64,000 nt of DNA from Mycolicibacterium sp. HK-90 (lineage in GTDB: Bacteria; Actinomycetota; Actinomycetes; Mycobacteriales; Mycobacteriaceae). Shown here piece after piece: positions 1-9,448 of the stretch (its first letter is position 1; each line of letters starts with the position of its first letter). The notes below the pieces were generated by a model. That model did no database searches, was not told the origin of the DNA, and saw only the letters and a program-made list of their open reading frames with translations. Position numbers and translations under genes: made by a program. The stretch covers positions 2,356,001 through 2,420,000 of the forward strand of contig NZ_CP129613.1 of assembly GCF_030486405.1 (NCBI RefSeq), read 5' to 3'.

Positions 1-837
1 CTCGAGGCTCAGGTGCTCGAGCAGTTCGGGATGCCAGCCGCCGATCTGATCGCCGAGTATGGCCCCCAGGTTGCGTTGCCGCCCACCGAGCTGGAGATGG
101 CGGAGTACGAGCAGGCGCGTGAGCGCGGCGAGCAGGTCATGGCGCCCGCGCCGATGCCGTTCGACCGGCCCACCCAGGAGCGTCGCGCCAAGAAGGCCGA
201 ACGTGAGCTCTCTGAGTTGGGACGGGTGAATCCGCTTGCGCTGGAAGAGTTTGCAGCGCTGGAAGAGCGCTACAACTTCCTGTCGACGCAACTTGAGGAC
301 GTCAAGGCCGCGCGCAGTGACCTGCTCGATGTGATCGCCGACGTCGACACCCGGATTCTGCAGGTGTTCACCGAGGCGTACGTCGATGTGGAGCGCGAGT
401 TCGAGCAGGTGTTCTCCACCCTGTTCCCCGGCGGCGAGGGTCGTCTGCTGCTCACCGACCCGAGCGACATGTTGACCACCGGCATCGAGGTCGAGGCCAG
501 ACCACCGGGCAAGAAGATCAAGCGGCTGTCGCTGCTGTCCGGTGGCGAGAAGTCGTTGACAGCGGTGGCCATGCTGGTGGCGATCTTCCGGGCCCGCCCC
601 TCGCCGTTCTACGTGATGGACGAGGTCGAGGCCGCCCTCGACGATGTGAACCTGCGGCGGTTGATCAGCCTGTTCGAGCAGCTGCGGGAGAAGTCGCAGT
701 TGATCGTGATCACCCACCAGAAGCCGACCATGGAGGTCGCGGACGCGCTCTACGGTGTGACCATGCGCGGTGACGGCATCACCAGCGTGATCTCGCAGCG
801 GATGCGCGGGCAGGAACTCGCGGCCAACTCCGGCTGA
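1..837 (+). CDS. smc: Chromosome partition protein SMC, C-terminal part (5' truncated by window)
   Basis: This is the last 278 codons of SMC, the ATPase that forms the condensin-like ring for chromosome folding and segregation; the reading frame is open to base 1, so the gene begins upstream. The fragment holds the end of the coiled coil (residues rich in Glu/Arg, about 35-90) and the C-terminal half of the split ABC ATPase head: the signature motif [11 protein letters not shown] near nt 535-565 and Walker [14 protein letters not shown] near nt 607-645, followed by the D-loop and a switch His in VITHQ. The C-terminus [12 protein letters not shown] is a normal end. In Mycobacterium smc is usually followed directly by ftsY; here two genes on the other strand intervene. 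Confidence 0.96.
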   Translation, partial: LEAQVLEQFGMPAADLIAEYGPQVALPPTELEMAEYEQARERGEQVMAPAPMPFDRPTQERRAKKAERELSELGRVNPLALEEFAALEERYNFLSTQLEDVKAARSDLLDVIADVDTRILQVFTEAYVDVEREFEQVFSTLFPGGEGRLLLTDPSDMLTTGIEVEARPPGKKIKRLSLLSGGEKSLTAVAMLVAIFRARPSPFYVMDEVEAALDDVNLRRLISLFEQLREKSQLIVITHQKPTMEVADALYGVTMRGDGITSVISQRMRGQELAANSG

Positions 838-847
838 ATCCCGTTGG

Positions 848-1477
848 CTAGGAATCCGTTCGGTAGATCGACGGCGGTCCCCAGCCGGGCCCGGAGAAGC
901 AACCATCTGGATTCTGCGCCGCGCAGCCTGTTTGCTGTCCGGGCTGAGGTGATGGCGGTGGTGACGGTGGGTCCAACCGGAAGGCGTAGGACGTCTTCAT
1001 GATTCCCGCGCCCGTCGCGGCTCGCTCCTTGTAGTACGCCTTGACCTCCAGCGGCTGCGGGATCTCGTGGTCGCTGGTGGCTACCACGTTCCACTTGCCG
1101 TCGGTGACATTCGTTGTCGCCGTGAAGATCGGCAGGTGCGCCTTCGGGTCGGTGAGCATCACGCCCACGGCCTCGACGAAGGGATCGGCCGTACCGGAGA
1201 TGCTCAGCTTCCGGCCCGAGTCGCTGAGTATCGGGTCGTCGACGAAAACCCGGTCGTTGCTCTGGCGCTCGCTCATGGGGATGGTCACGGGCCCGGGGTC
1301 GCCGTTCACCATGTCGATCACGGTGGGTACGGCGCCGATCAGCGCCGTCGCGATGGCGCTCATCATGGCGATTTTCGCGACCGACACCTCGCTGGCCCCG
1401 GTGTGTGACCCAGTGTTGGCGTCGGTCGAATTGCGCCGTTTCCACAATTTGTTGATGGGGGGTGAACTCGTGGTCAT
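848..1477 (-). CDS. Hypothetical membrane-anchored protein, 209 aa
   Basis: No family recognised. Translation starts at ATG 1477 (MTTSSPP), preceded by GGAG about 9 bases upstream; a longer frame to 1657 has no ribosome site. About 35-45 polar residues precede one hydrophobic segment (MMSAIATALIGAVPTVIDMV), so a type II anchored or exported protein is likely. The outer part has a beta-rich look (ISGTADPFVEAVGVMLTDP, FTATTNVTDGKWNV) that recalls an immunoglobulin-like or carbohydrate-binding fold, then a Pro-rich stretch (PPSPPPSPQP) and a tail with two Cys. It lies 10 bp from the smc stop, convergent with it, and downstream of the PE-PPE gene on the same strand, separated by a strong hairpin. 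Confidence 0.7.
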   Translation of the reverse strand: MTTSSPPINKLWKRRNSTDANTGSHTGASEVSVAKIAMMSAIATALIGAVPTVIDMVNGDPGPVTIPMSERQSNDRVFVDDPILSDSGRKLSISGTADPFVEAVGVMLTDPKAHLPIFTATTNVTDGKWNVVATSDHEIPQPLEVKAYYKERAATGAGIMKTSYAFRLDPPSPPPSPQPGQQTGCAAQNPDGCFSGPGWGPPSIYRTDS

Positions 1478-1616
1478 GGCAGTGCTCCGTGCTTGGACTT
1501 CATCCTGTTGAGTTGCCGTTTGCCGGTATGCCCGGGTCGGTACACAAATGATCACGCCGTGATCGCAGGCAGCACATGCGTAGTGGACTACCCGAATGGC
1601 GGCACGGTCGGCCAGT

Positions 1617-1662
1617 GTGGGGTGAGGTCCGGATTCCCCCGCGGATCCGGACCTCACCCCAC
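1617..1662 (-). terminator. Perfect 18-bp stem hairpin at the end of the PE-PPE gene
   Basis: Bases 1617-1634 and 1645-1662 are exact reverse complements (18 bp, 10-nt loop). The stop codon of the PE-PPE gene (1654-1656) lies inside the right arm, so the structure forms exactly at the 3' end of that transcript. No U-tract follows on the minus strand, which is common for mycobacterial terminators. It may end or attenuate transcription before the downstream 848-1477 gene. Confidence 0.6.
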
Positions 1663-3153
1663 CGGCTTGACGGGACGGTGCCGCTGTGCCGCATCGGGGC
1701 GGCCGGTGCGGAGGTTGTGCCGCGGATTGCCTTGCGTATCGCGTTGTTTCGCTTTCGTGGCCCTCGATGGCGGTTGCGCAGAATCGGCGTGTGGCCGCTC
1801 GACCCTGCGGACCGGGTGCCGGGCATCGCCGGCGGCATCCACTTTCGGGTCATCGGATGTTGCCGTGGGCGAGAGCGCCTGGCGCAGTGACTGCCGAATA
1901 CGTTCAGGCATCGGCGCGGTCTCGATCTTGGCGGCGCTGACGGGTGCGGCTTTGATCCGTGGACGCGTCGTCTCAGGGGCGGTCGTTCCGGCGTCGATGT
2001 CGGTCCCGTCCTGGGTGAGGCCACCGCCGCCGGTGGGGAGCGCGCCGGTCGGGTGAACGCTGTGCCTGGTCGATATGGCACGTGGCGCAGGGCGCTGCGG
2101 GTTCGGGCTCTCGGCGTCGCCGGTGTCGATGCCCAGGCGAAAGAGCGCGTTGTGCACGCCTTCCTCGGCCGCCGCCCGCAGGTCCGATGCCAGCTTGTCC
2201 AGGTCGATGCGGGGGAACAGCTGCGCCCGGGTCGGCACACCCATGTTCTCCGGCGTGCGGTCGTAGCCGAGATCGATCAGTACCCGCAGCGTGGGCTCGA
2301 CGAGCGCGAGGATCGGCTCCGGAAATCCGATGTCGCGCAACGGTTGCAGGAGGGGGAGGTGCTCGGTGTGCACCAGGTAGTAGGTGGTGTTGCCGGAAGT
2401 GTGGGACTGGTAGGTGGATGGGTCGTCCAGGTCGATCACCGATGACCCGTAATCGGGATGCAGATAGAAGTATCCGAACAACGCGTTGAGATCGGCCAGC
2501 AGGTTGAGCGGATATTTCGGGAAGTCGGCGATCAGGTCGTACTCGCGCGCCACGTCGATCGTCGGATACTCGTCGTCCGGGGTGGCGCCGTCGAAGCTGA
2601 TCCCGAGGATGGGGACGTACAGGCCCTCGAACCGGGCCAGGATTCCTCCGTTGGGCCGGTTCGGGTTGGCGACGAACACGAAGGACAACTCGTCACCCGA
2701 GGGCACGACCGCGCCCTGTGCGCGGAGTTCGGCGAGATTGCGCTTCTCCCGGGTGGCGATGTTGGCGCTCTGCGAATAACTGACCACAACCTTCTCTCCC
2801 GGCGTCGCCAGGATCGCATTGTTGAGGCTGAGCACGCCGCGCGCCACCGAGGTGTCGAAACTGAGATCGCTCAGCCCCGTGGCCGGCCAGAAGTGCTCCG
2901 GCGTCGACACCCATTCCAGGTCGTCCTCGCCGAGGTGCCGGTCGGCCAGATAGGTGTCGTTCACCTGGTCCAGGTAGGTTCCGGAGCCCCACTGGTGTGG
3001 AGCTCCCAGCACCTTCATCCCGGTTCCGCCCATGATGAGCGCGGTGGCTGCCAGCTGAACCAGCGTGGTCATGCTCGCCGTCAGTACGAGCCCGACGGTG
3101 CCGATCAAGGCGATCAGCGCCATCGTCGCCGACCGAAGCGCACGAATATGCAT
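1654..3153 (-). CDS. PE-PPE domain serine-hydrolase-like protein (no PE or PPE N-terminus)
   Basis: A 499-residue protein with a PE-PPE (alpha/beta-hydrolase-type) domain over roughly residues 50-350, the mycobacterial lipase/esterase module normally fused behind PE or PPE domains. Here it stands alone: residues 1-45 are a hydrophobic signal or anchor (MALIALIGTVGLVLTAS...LAATALIMG). The nucleophile elbow is S125-Y-S-Q-S129, where the usual first Gly of G-x-S-x-S is Ser. Other PE-PPE hallmarks are VVVSYSQSA, FVFVANPNRPNGG and DLIADFPKYPLNLLADLNA. Residues beyond 360 are Pro/Ala/Arg-rich and look disordered. ATG 3153 follows GGGAGGA. It is oriented against smc and ftsY and is probably an insertion in that conserved pair. 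Substrate unknown. Confidence 0.82.
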   Translation of the reverse strand: MHIRALRSATMALIALIGTVGLVLTASMTTLVQLAATALIMGGTGMKVLGAPHQWGSGTYLDQVNDTYLADRHLGEDDLEWVSTPEHFWPATGLSDLSFDTSVARGVLSLNNAILATPGEKVVVSYSQSANIATREKRNLAELRAQGAVVPSGDELSFVFVANPNRPNGGILARFEGLYVPILGISFDGATPDDEYPTIDVAREYDLIADFPKYPLNLLADLNALFGYFYLHPDYGSSVIDLDDPSTYQSHTSGNTTYYLVHTEHLPLLQPLRDIGFPEPILALVEPTLRVLIDLGYDRTPENMGVPTRAQLFPRIDLDKLASDLRAAAEEGVHNALFRLGIDTGDAESPNPQRPAPRAISTRHSVHPTGALPTGGGGLTQDGTDIDAGTTAPETTRPRIKAAPVSAAKIETAPMPERIRQSLRQALSPTATSDDPKVDAAGDARHPVRRVERPHADSAQPPSRATKAKQRDTQGNPRHNLRTGRPDAAQRHRPVKPVG

Positions 3154-3554
3154 TTCTTGTCCTCCCAGTCGCGAAAATCCCGAGGGAAGGACCTCATGCC
3201 GTCCAGACGTGTTGTCATTCCCGACCCAGGTGGATCGTGAACCACGTCAATAGGCGCTGTCAGCGAATTGAAAAAAGTGCAAGAAAAATTGGATAGTCCG
3301 AGTTGAAAAGGTTTTTTGAATCGCGCTATGTGAAAACGAAGCAAAGCCGTAGCGGGTATCTACGGCTCGCGGAATGGTGACGGCGCAATGGTGTGGTGAG
3401 TGCAAGGTACCGCGTCGGTACAGGTGTGTACCACGGTTTTGGGCAACCTGATGGGCCGACTTTTCGAGCGTCGCCGGGGCGCGGCGGCAGCGCCGGCGCG
3501 GCGTGGGGAGCGGGGGCGGTCGGTGCCGGGCGGTCCCCCTGCGACAATGGCGGC
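3154..3554. other. 401-bp intergenic region between divergent PE-PPE gene and ftsY
   Basis: No gene seen. The left part (about 3265-3345) has A- and T-runs clearly richer in AT than its surroundings and likely holds the PE-PPE promoter; such islands in mycobacteria can bind Lsr2. An 8-bp perfect hairpin lies at 3345-3367 (AGCCGTAG / CTACGGCT, 7-nt loop). The right end holds the ftsY -10 box. Confidence 0.55.
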
Positions 3555-3555
3555 G
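3543..3555 (+). promoter_or_regulatory. Putative leaderless promoter of ftsY (-10 GACAAT)
   Basis: GACAAT at 3543-3548 is preceded by TGC, giving an extended -10 (TG-N). Six bases later comes GTG 3555, the only start that gives the normal FtsY N-terminus, and no ribosome site precedes it. This fits a leaderless mRNA beginning at the start codon. The -35 region is weak. Confidence 0.45.
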
Positions 3556-4925
3556 TGACAGAAGGTGCGTTGTTGGGTCTCTGGATCGCTATCGCGGTCG
3601 TCGCCGTTCTCGTCGTCGTCGCGCTCACCGTGGGATTGGTGCGGTATCGGCGACGGCAGATCAGCCTGTCGGAGCGTGACGAGGCGAAACCGATCGACCG
3701 GTCTGGCGGCTATACGGCTTCCTCCGGGATCACGTTCAGCCAGTCGGCCGCCCCGACGGTCGATCGCATCGACACCAGCGGGCTGCCCGCGGTAGGCGAT
3801 GACGCCACCATTCCGCGAGACGCGCCCAAGCGGACGATCTCCGACGTCCAACTGCCCGAGCCCCCGGCCGCGGCACCGGCGGCCCCGGCACCGGAAGAGT
3901 CGGCGCCCACAGCGCCGGCCACTCCGGAGGCCCCGGCCGAGGCGGAAGAGGCGGTCGCACCGGCGGAGTCGCCCGATGCCGTGGCCGCCGCCGTCGAGGC
4001 CATCGCGCCGGCCGAAGGGCGCATGGACCGATTGCGCGGCCGTCTCGCCAAATCCCAGAACGCCTTGGGCCGCAGCATGCTTGGCCTGCTCGGCGGCGGC
4101 GACCTCGATGAGGACTCCTGGGAGGCGGTCGAGGACACCCTGCTGATCGCCGACCTGGGCCCGGTGGTCACCCAATCAGTCGTCGCTGCACTGCGTGAGC
4201 GGATGGCCAGCAAGGGTGTTCGCAGTGAGGCCGACGCGCGTGCCGTGCTGCGCGAGGTGCTGATGTCCGAGTTGCGGCCCGAACTGGACCGTTCGATCAA
4301 GGCACTTCCGCATGCGGACAAGCCCTCCGTGCTGCTGGTGGTCGGCGTGAACGGCACCGGCAAGACGACCACGGTGGGCAAGCTGGCGCGCGTGCTGGTG
4401 GCCGATGGGCGCCGCGTCGTGCTGGGCGCCGCCGACACGTTCCGCGCCGCTGCGGCCGACCAGTTGCAGACCTGGGCCGCGCGGGTCGGCGCGGAGGTGG
4501 TGCGCGGAGCCGAAGGGGCTGATCCGGCATCGGTGGCGTTCGACGCCGTCGACGAGGGGGTCAAGGCCGGCGCCGACGTCGTCGTCGTCGATACCGCCGG
4601 CCGGCTTCATACCAAGACCGGCCTGATGGACGAGCTCGGCAAGGTCAAACGGGTGGTGGAGAAGCGTGCCGCCGTCGACGAGGTGCTGTTGGTGCTCGAC
4701 GCGACCATCGGTCAGAACAGCCTGCCGCAGGCCAAGGTGTTCGCCGAAGTCGTCGACATCACCGGGGTGGTGCTGACCAAACTCGACGGCACCGCCAAGG
4801 GTGGCATCGTGTTCCGCGTCCAGCAGGAACTCGGCGTTCCCGTGAAGCTCGTCGGACTCGGTGAAGGACCGGACGACCTGGCGCCCTTCGAGCCGGCGGC
4901 ATTCGTCGACGCGTTGCTCGGCTGA
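3555..4925 (+). CDS. ftsY: Signal recognition particle receptor FtsY
   Basis: FtsY is the membrane-docked GTPase that receives ribosome-SRP complexes and passes nascent membrane proteins to SecYEG. The 456-residue product has an N-terminal membrane segment (LLGLWIAIAVVAVLVVVALTV, residues ~6-27) typical of actinobacterial FtsY, then an acidic Ala/Pro/Glu linker to about residue 155, then the NG domain: P-loop GVNGTGKTTT near 264-273, DTAGRLHT near 346, TKLDGTAKGG near 407. GTG 3555 was chosen because it starts exactly before the membrane segment and is correctly spaced from a -10 box; upstream codons are Gly/Arg-rich noise. Its partner Ffh is encoded at 10244-11809. Confidence 0.96.
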   Translation: MTEGALLGLWIAIAVVAVLVVVALTVGLVRYRRRQISLSERDEAKPIDRSGGYTASSGITFSQSAAPTVDRIDTSGLPAVGDDATIPRDAPKRTISDVQLPEPPAAAPAAPAPEESAPTAPATPEAPAEAEEAVAPAESPDAVAAAVEAIAPAEGRMDRLRGRLAKSQNALGRSMLGLLGGGDLDEDSWEAVEDTLLIADLGPVVTQSVVAALRERMASKGVRSEADARAVLREVLMSELRPELDRSIKALPHADKPSVLLVVGVNGTGKTTTVGKLARVLVADGRRVVLGAADTFRAAAADQLQTWAARVGAEVVRGAEGADPASVAFDAVDEGVKAGADVVVVDTAGRLHTKTGLMDELGKVKRVVEKRAAVDEVLLVLDATIGQNSLPQAKVFAEVVDITGVVLTKLDGTAKGGIVFRVQQELGVPVKLVGLGEGPDDLAPFEPAAFVDALLG

Positions 4926-4964
4926 GCCGCCGACGGAGGGGCTCTCGGGGCCGGCTCGCATGCG

Positions 4965-5002
4965 GTGAGCACCGGGAAACATGAGCGTAACCGTGATCCG
5001 GA
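4965..5002 (+). promoter_or_regulatory. Candidate GlnR box 1 upstream of amt
   Basis: Half-sites at 11-bp pitch: GTGAG (4965-4969), GAAAC (4976-4980), GTAAC (4987-4991) and a poor fourth CCGGA (4998-5002). The actinobacterial GlnR consensus is GTNAC-N6-GAAAC repeated twice. Three of four half-sites fit well, with exact spacing. Confidence 0.55.
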
Positions 5003-5007
5003 TTGCG

Positions 5008-5045
5008 TTCACTTTCACGAAACGCAACTGCATCACCGATGAAAC
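5008..5045 (+). promoter_or_regulatory. Candidate GlnR box 2 upstream of amt
   Basis: Half-sites TTCAC (5008-5012), GAAAC (5019-5023), GCATC (5030-5034), GAAAC (5041-5045), each separated by exactly six bases as in GlnR boxes. Both GAAAC elements are perfect. GlnR controls amt-glnB-glnD operons in mycobacteria and Streptomyces, which matches the genes that follow. Confidence 0.65.
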
Positions 5046-5113
5046 GCCGCCCAACGAATCTCATCGGGAGGCCGATGCACGTCGGCGCACTTCCCCGAGG
5101 AGGTTCACACAAA

Positions 5114-6463
5114 GTGGTCTTAGCCCTACCTGACGACGCGTTCGCCGCTTTCGACAGCGGCGATACGGCGTGGGTGCTCGCGAGCGCCGCGCTGGTGCTG
5201 CTGATGACGCCGGCCCTGGCGTTCTTCTACGGCGGACTGTCCCGGCAGAAGTCCGTGCTGAACATGATGATGATGTCGTTCGGAGCCCTCGGGGTCGTCA
5301 GCGTCATCTATGTGTTGTGGGGCTACTCCATGTCGTTCGCGTCGGCCCACACCAAGGGATCCGACATCCTCGGCATCTTCGACAATCCGTTCGCGCTGTT
5401 CGGCCTGAGCCAGTTGACGGAAGTCCGGGAGATCGGCGGCGAGGAACTTCACGTCATCGGTGGATTCGGTTCGGTGCCCGCCATCGTCTGGGTGGGTTTC
5501 CAGCTCACCTTCGCGGTGATCACCGTCGCGCTGATCAGCGGCGCCCTGGCCGAACGAGTCAAGTTCGGCACCTGGCTCGCCTTCGCCGGTGTCTGGGTCA
5601 CCCTCGTGTATTTCCCACTGGCGCACATGGTTTGGGGCGGCGGTCTGCTGTCCAACAACGAGCGTGGCTTTGCCTCCTGGCTGTTCGGGACCACCGTCGG
5701 TGACGACGGGACCGCCACGGCGACCGTCGCACCGATCGACTTCGCCGGTGGCACCGTCGTGCACATCAATGCGGGCATGGCGGCGCTGGTTCTCGTGCTG
5801 CTGATCGGCCGCCGTCGCGGGTTCGGCAAGATGGCGTTCCGCCCGCACAACATCCCGTGGGTCATGCTCGGCGCCGCGCTGCTGTGGTTCGGCTGGTTCG
5901 GCTTCAACGTCGGTTCTGCCGGCGCCGCCGATGCCGCCGCGGGTCTGGTGTGGGTGAACACCACCGCGGCCACGGCGGCGGCCATGCTCGGCTGGTTGGT
6001 GGTGGAGCGGATCCGCGACGGTCATCCCACCAGCGTCGGTGCGGCCTCCGGCATCGTGGCGGGCCTGGTCGCCATCACCCCGGCCTGCGGCAACCTGAGC
6101 CCGGTCGGATCGCTCATTCTCGGGGCGATCGCCGGTGCACTCTCGGCGCTGGCCATCGGTCTGAAATACAAGCTCGGCTACGACGATTCGCTCGACGTGG
6201 TCGGTGTGCACCTCGTCGCCGGACTCTGGGGCACCATCGCCATCGGCTTCTTCGCCACCGAGACCGGTCTGTTCTATGGCGGCGGGATCAAGCAGTTGGT
6301 CGTGCAGTTCGTGATCGCCGCCGTGGCAACCGCGTTCACCGCGGTCATGACTGCCATCATTGCCTTGGCCCTCAAGCCGTTGGGCTGGCGTATCACAGAG
6401 GAAGATGAGGCCACCGGTATCGATGAGACCGAGCATGCGGAAACGGCTTACGAGCTCGCCTGA
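5114..6463 (+). CDS. amt: Ammonium transporter Amt
   Basis: A 449-residue Amt/MEP/Rh channel that moves ammonium/ammonia across the inner membrane. About eleven hydrophobic helices; family landmarks include the early helix ending PALAFFYGGLSRQKSVLNMM, the segment DFAGGTVVHINAGMAALV (first pore His), ALLWFGWFGFNVGSA and LDVVGVHLVAGLWGTIAIG (second pore His). The C-terminal tail is short and acidic and would meet the PII protein. GTG 5114 is chosen because AGGAGG lies about 10 bases upstream (5098-5103); an upstream ATG at 5075 lacks such a site. First gene of the amt-glnB-glnD operon, preceded by two GlnR-type boxes. Confidence 0.95.
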   Translation: MVLALPDDAFAAFDSGDTAWVLASAALVLLMTPALAFFYGGLSRQKSVLNMMMMSFGALGVVSVIYVLWGYSMSFASAHTKGSDILGIFDNPFALFGLSQLTEVREIGGEELHVIGGFGSVPAIVWVGFQLTFAVITVALISGALAERVKFGTWLAFAGVWVTLVYFPLAHMVWGGGLLSNNERGFASWLFGTTVGDDGTATATVAPIDFAGGTVVHINAGMAALVLVLLIGRRRGFGKMAFRPHNIPWVMLGAALLWFGWFGFNVGSAGAADAAAGLVWVNTTAATAAAMLGWLVVERIRDGHPTSVGAASGIVAGLVAITPACGNLSPVGSLILGAIAGALSALAIGLKYKLGYDDSLDVVGVHLVAGLWGTIAIGFFATETGLFYGGGIKQLVVQFVIAAVATAFTAVMTAIIALALKPLGWRITEEDEATGIDETEHAETAYELA

Positions 6464-6835
<372 letters not shown>

Positions 6836-6921
6836 GCGCGGCCGGTCGACCGGGGGATCGACCGAGTCTCCCGGCCGAACGGATGGGCGTTGGTAGGTAG
6901 TCGGCCGGGGTAGGAGTCCAA

Positions 6922-9426
6922 ATGACAGAGCAGCAGCCAGAATCCACCCACGAGCGCTCGCGTGACGAGCCGGCCGGAGCGGCGTCTCCGGTCGGCTCGT
7001 CACGGCCTGCCAAGGATCTGGCGGCGGCCACCCAACAGCTGCTCGGCGGCGGATCGCGCCAACTGGATGCGGCCGCACTGCGCGACGCATTGCTCGATCT
7101 GCACGAATTCTGGCTCACCACAAAGGCTGCCGAGATAGGCATCACGTCGACCAGTGGGTTCTCGATCGTGGCCACCGGCGGTCTGGGGCGCGGCGAGATG
7201 TTGCCCTATTCCGACCTCGATCTCACGCTCCTGCATGACAACATGCCGGTCGAGGTTGTCTCCGAGGTGGCCGAGAAACTCTGGTATCCGTTGTGGGACG
7301 CCAATATTCGGATAGACCACAGCGTGCGCACCGTGCCCCAGGCGCTCAAGGTGGCCGGTGAGGACATCGCGGTGGGCCTGGCCATGCTCGACGCGCGCCA
7401 CATCGCCGGCGACGCCGACCTGTCGGCTCTGCTGGTGGGCGGGGCGCGCAGGCAATGGCGGATCGGAATCGCCCCGCGCTTCGGTGAACTCGTCGAGCAC
7501 GCGCATGCCCGGTGGGAACGCAGCGGTCAGATCGCCCACCGCGCCGAACCGGACCTGAAGTCGGGCCGCGGCGGGCTGCGTGACGTGCAGCTGCTCAACG
7601 CGCTCGCCATCGCGCAACTGGCCGACGTCTATCCGAGTCGAGCCCTGGCCTCGCCGACCGGCACCCTAGGAGAGGCCCACCTGGCCCTGCTGAACGTTCG
7701 CACCGAACTGCACCGAGCCTCCGGTCGCGGTCGAGAGCTGCTGTTGGCTCAGCACGCCGATGAGATCGGAGCGGCCCTGCGGATCGGGGACCGATTCGAT
7801 CTGGCCCGCATGTTGTCGGATGCGGCCCGGACGGTCAGTTACTACGTCGACTCGGGGATTCGCACCGCCGCCAACGCATTACCGCGCCGAGGCTTCGCGG
7901 CCCTTCGCCGTCCGGTGCGCCATCCCCTCGACGAGGGGGTGATCGAGTACGGCGGTGAGGTGATCCTGGCCCGCGACGCCCGACCCGAACGCGATCCCGG
8001 CCTGATCCTGAGGGTCGCTGCCGCGTCGGCGACCACCGGACTGCCGATGGCGGTGTCCACCTTGAGCAGACTGGCCGAAACTGCACCCGAGTTGCGCACG
8101 CCGTGGCCGCGTCAGGCACTCAAAGACCTGCTGGTGCTGCTGGCCTCCGGCCCCGCGGCGGTGGCCACCATCGAGGCCCTGGACCGCACCGGGCTGTGGG
8201 GCCGGCTGTTCCCGGAATGGGGTGCGGTGCGTGACCTGCCGCCCCGGGATGTCGTGCACACCTGGACAGTGGACCGCCATCTCGTCGAAACAGTCTCGCG
8301 GGCAAGTGCTTTCACCACTCGGGTGTCACGGCCCGATCTGTTGCTACTCGGTGCGCTGTGCCATGACATCGGCAAGGGCCGCGGCGGCGACCACAGCGTG
8401 ATCGGGGCTGAGTTGGCCACCCAGATCGGCACCAGGCTGGGAATGTGGCCGTCCGACATCGAGCTGCTCTCCAAGATTGTCCGCTACCACCTGCTGCTGC
8501 CCGAGACTGCGACGCGACGAGATCTGCAGGACCCCAAGACCATCGACGCGGTCGCCGACGCGCTCGGTGGGGACATGGTGCTGCTGGAGCTGCTGCACGT
8601 CCTGGCCGAGGCTGATTCGCTGGCCACCGGGCCGGGGGTGTGGGGGGACTGGAAGGCCTCGCTGATCGGCGACCTCGTGCGCCGGTGCCGGCTGGTGATG
8701 GCCGGTGAGCAGCTGCCGCAACCCGACCCGATCGGGCCGCGGTTCCTGGCGCTGGCCGCCCAGGTCGGTGTCCACGTCGAACTCACCCCGGGCGAGGGGC
8801 CACACATCTACAACGTCACGATGATCGCCACGGACCGGCGCGGCCTGCTGTCCAAGGCGGCCGGTGTTCTGGCGCTGAACTCGCTGCGGGTGCACTCGGC
8901 GTCGGTCAACAGCCACGAGGGTTCGGCGATCAACACCTTCGTGGTGTCGCCGCACTTCGGTGCGCCACCGCCGGCTGAGCTGCTGCGTCAACAGTTCATC
9001 CTGGCCCTCGACGGTGAACTGGACGTGATCGGTGCGCTGGAACGCCGCGACCGCGAGGCGGCCCAACATCCGAGCACCCGGGCCGGGGAGATCCTGGCCG
9101 CGGTGCCGGCCAACCATGTGCCCGCCCCACCGCGCATCCTGTGGTCGGCGGGCAGTGCCCCGACAGAGCTGATCGCCCAGATCCGCACGATCGACCGGGC
9201 CGGCCTGCTGGCCCGGTTGACCGCGGTGTTCGAGCGGGACGGTGTGGACATCGCCTGGGCCAAGGTGACCACGCTGGGCTCGTCGGTGGTCGACGTGTTC
9301 TGCATCACGGCGCCGGCGCTGGCCGGCGACGAGGCCGGACGGATGACGATCCGCGCCGAGTTGGAGCGGGACCTGTTCGCGATCCTGCCCGCGCCGCCCG
9401 CGAAACCGGTGCAGCAGGCCGGCTGA
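6922..9426 (+). CDS. glnD: PII nucleotidyltransferase / nucleotidyl-removing enzyme GlnD
   Basis: An 834-residue bifunctional enzyme that modifies PII when nitrogen is low and removes the group when nitrogen is plentiful. Domains in order: nucleotidyltransferase ([15 protein letters not shown], residues 86-100, with the DxD metal pair), central GlnE-like helical region, HD hydrolase ([13 protein letters not shown], about 476-488), and two C-terminal ACT domains starting near 628 ([17 protein letters not shown]) and 748 ([17 protein letters not shown]). By homology to other actinobacteria it is expected to act as an adenylyltransferase. ATG 6922 follows GTAGGAGT. Third gene of the amt operon. 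Confidence 0.95.
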   Translation: MTEQQPESTHERSRDEPAGAASPVGSSRPAKDLAAATQQLLGGGSRQLDAAALRDALLDLHEFWLTTKAAEIGITSTSGFSIVATGGLGRGEMLPYSDLDLTLLHDNMPVEVVSEVAEKLWYPLWDANIRIDHSVRTVPQALKVAGEDIAVGLAMLDARHIAGDADLSALLVGGARRQWRIGIAPRFGELVEHAHARWERSGQIAHRAEPDLKSGRGGLRDVQLLNALAIAQLADVYPSRALASPTGTLGEAHLALLNVRTELHRASGRGRELLLAQHADEIGAALRIGDRFDLARMLSDAARTVSYYVDSGIRTAANALPRRGFAALRRPVRHPLDEGVIEYGGEVILARDARPERDPGLILRVAAASATTGLPMAVSTLSRLAETAPELRTPWPRQALKDLLVLLASGPAAVATIEALDRTGLWGRLFPEWGAVRDLPPRDVVHTWTVDRHLVETVSRASAFTTRVSRPDLLLLGALCHDIGKGRGGDHSVIGAELATQIGTRLGMWPSDIELLSKIVRYHLLLPETATRRDLQDPKTIDAVADALGGDMVLLELLHVLAEADSLATGPGVWGDWKASLIGDLVRRCRLVMAGEQLPQPDPIGPRFLALAAQVGVHVELTPGEGPHIYNVTMIATDRRGLLSKAAGVLALNSLRVHSASVNSHEGSAINTFVVSPHFGAPPPAELLRQQFILALDGELDVIGALERRDREAAQHPSTRAGEILAAVPANHVPAPPRILWSAGSAPTELIAQIRTIDRAGLLARLTAVFERDGVDIAWAKVTTLGSSVVDVFCITAPALAGDEAGRMTIRAELERDLFAILPAPPAKPVQQAG

Positions 9427-9448
9427 CCGATACGCGAAGATTGGCCAG

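Noticed and set aside
3289..3295. TTGGATA half-site upstream of the PE-PPE gene as a fifth GntR operator
   Set aside because: No second arm at the right distance and no functional link; expected by chance in an AT-rich stretch.
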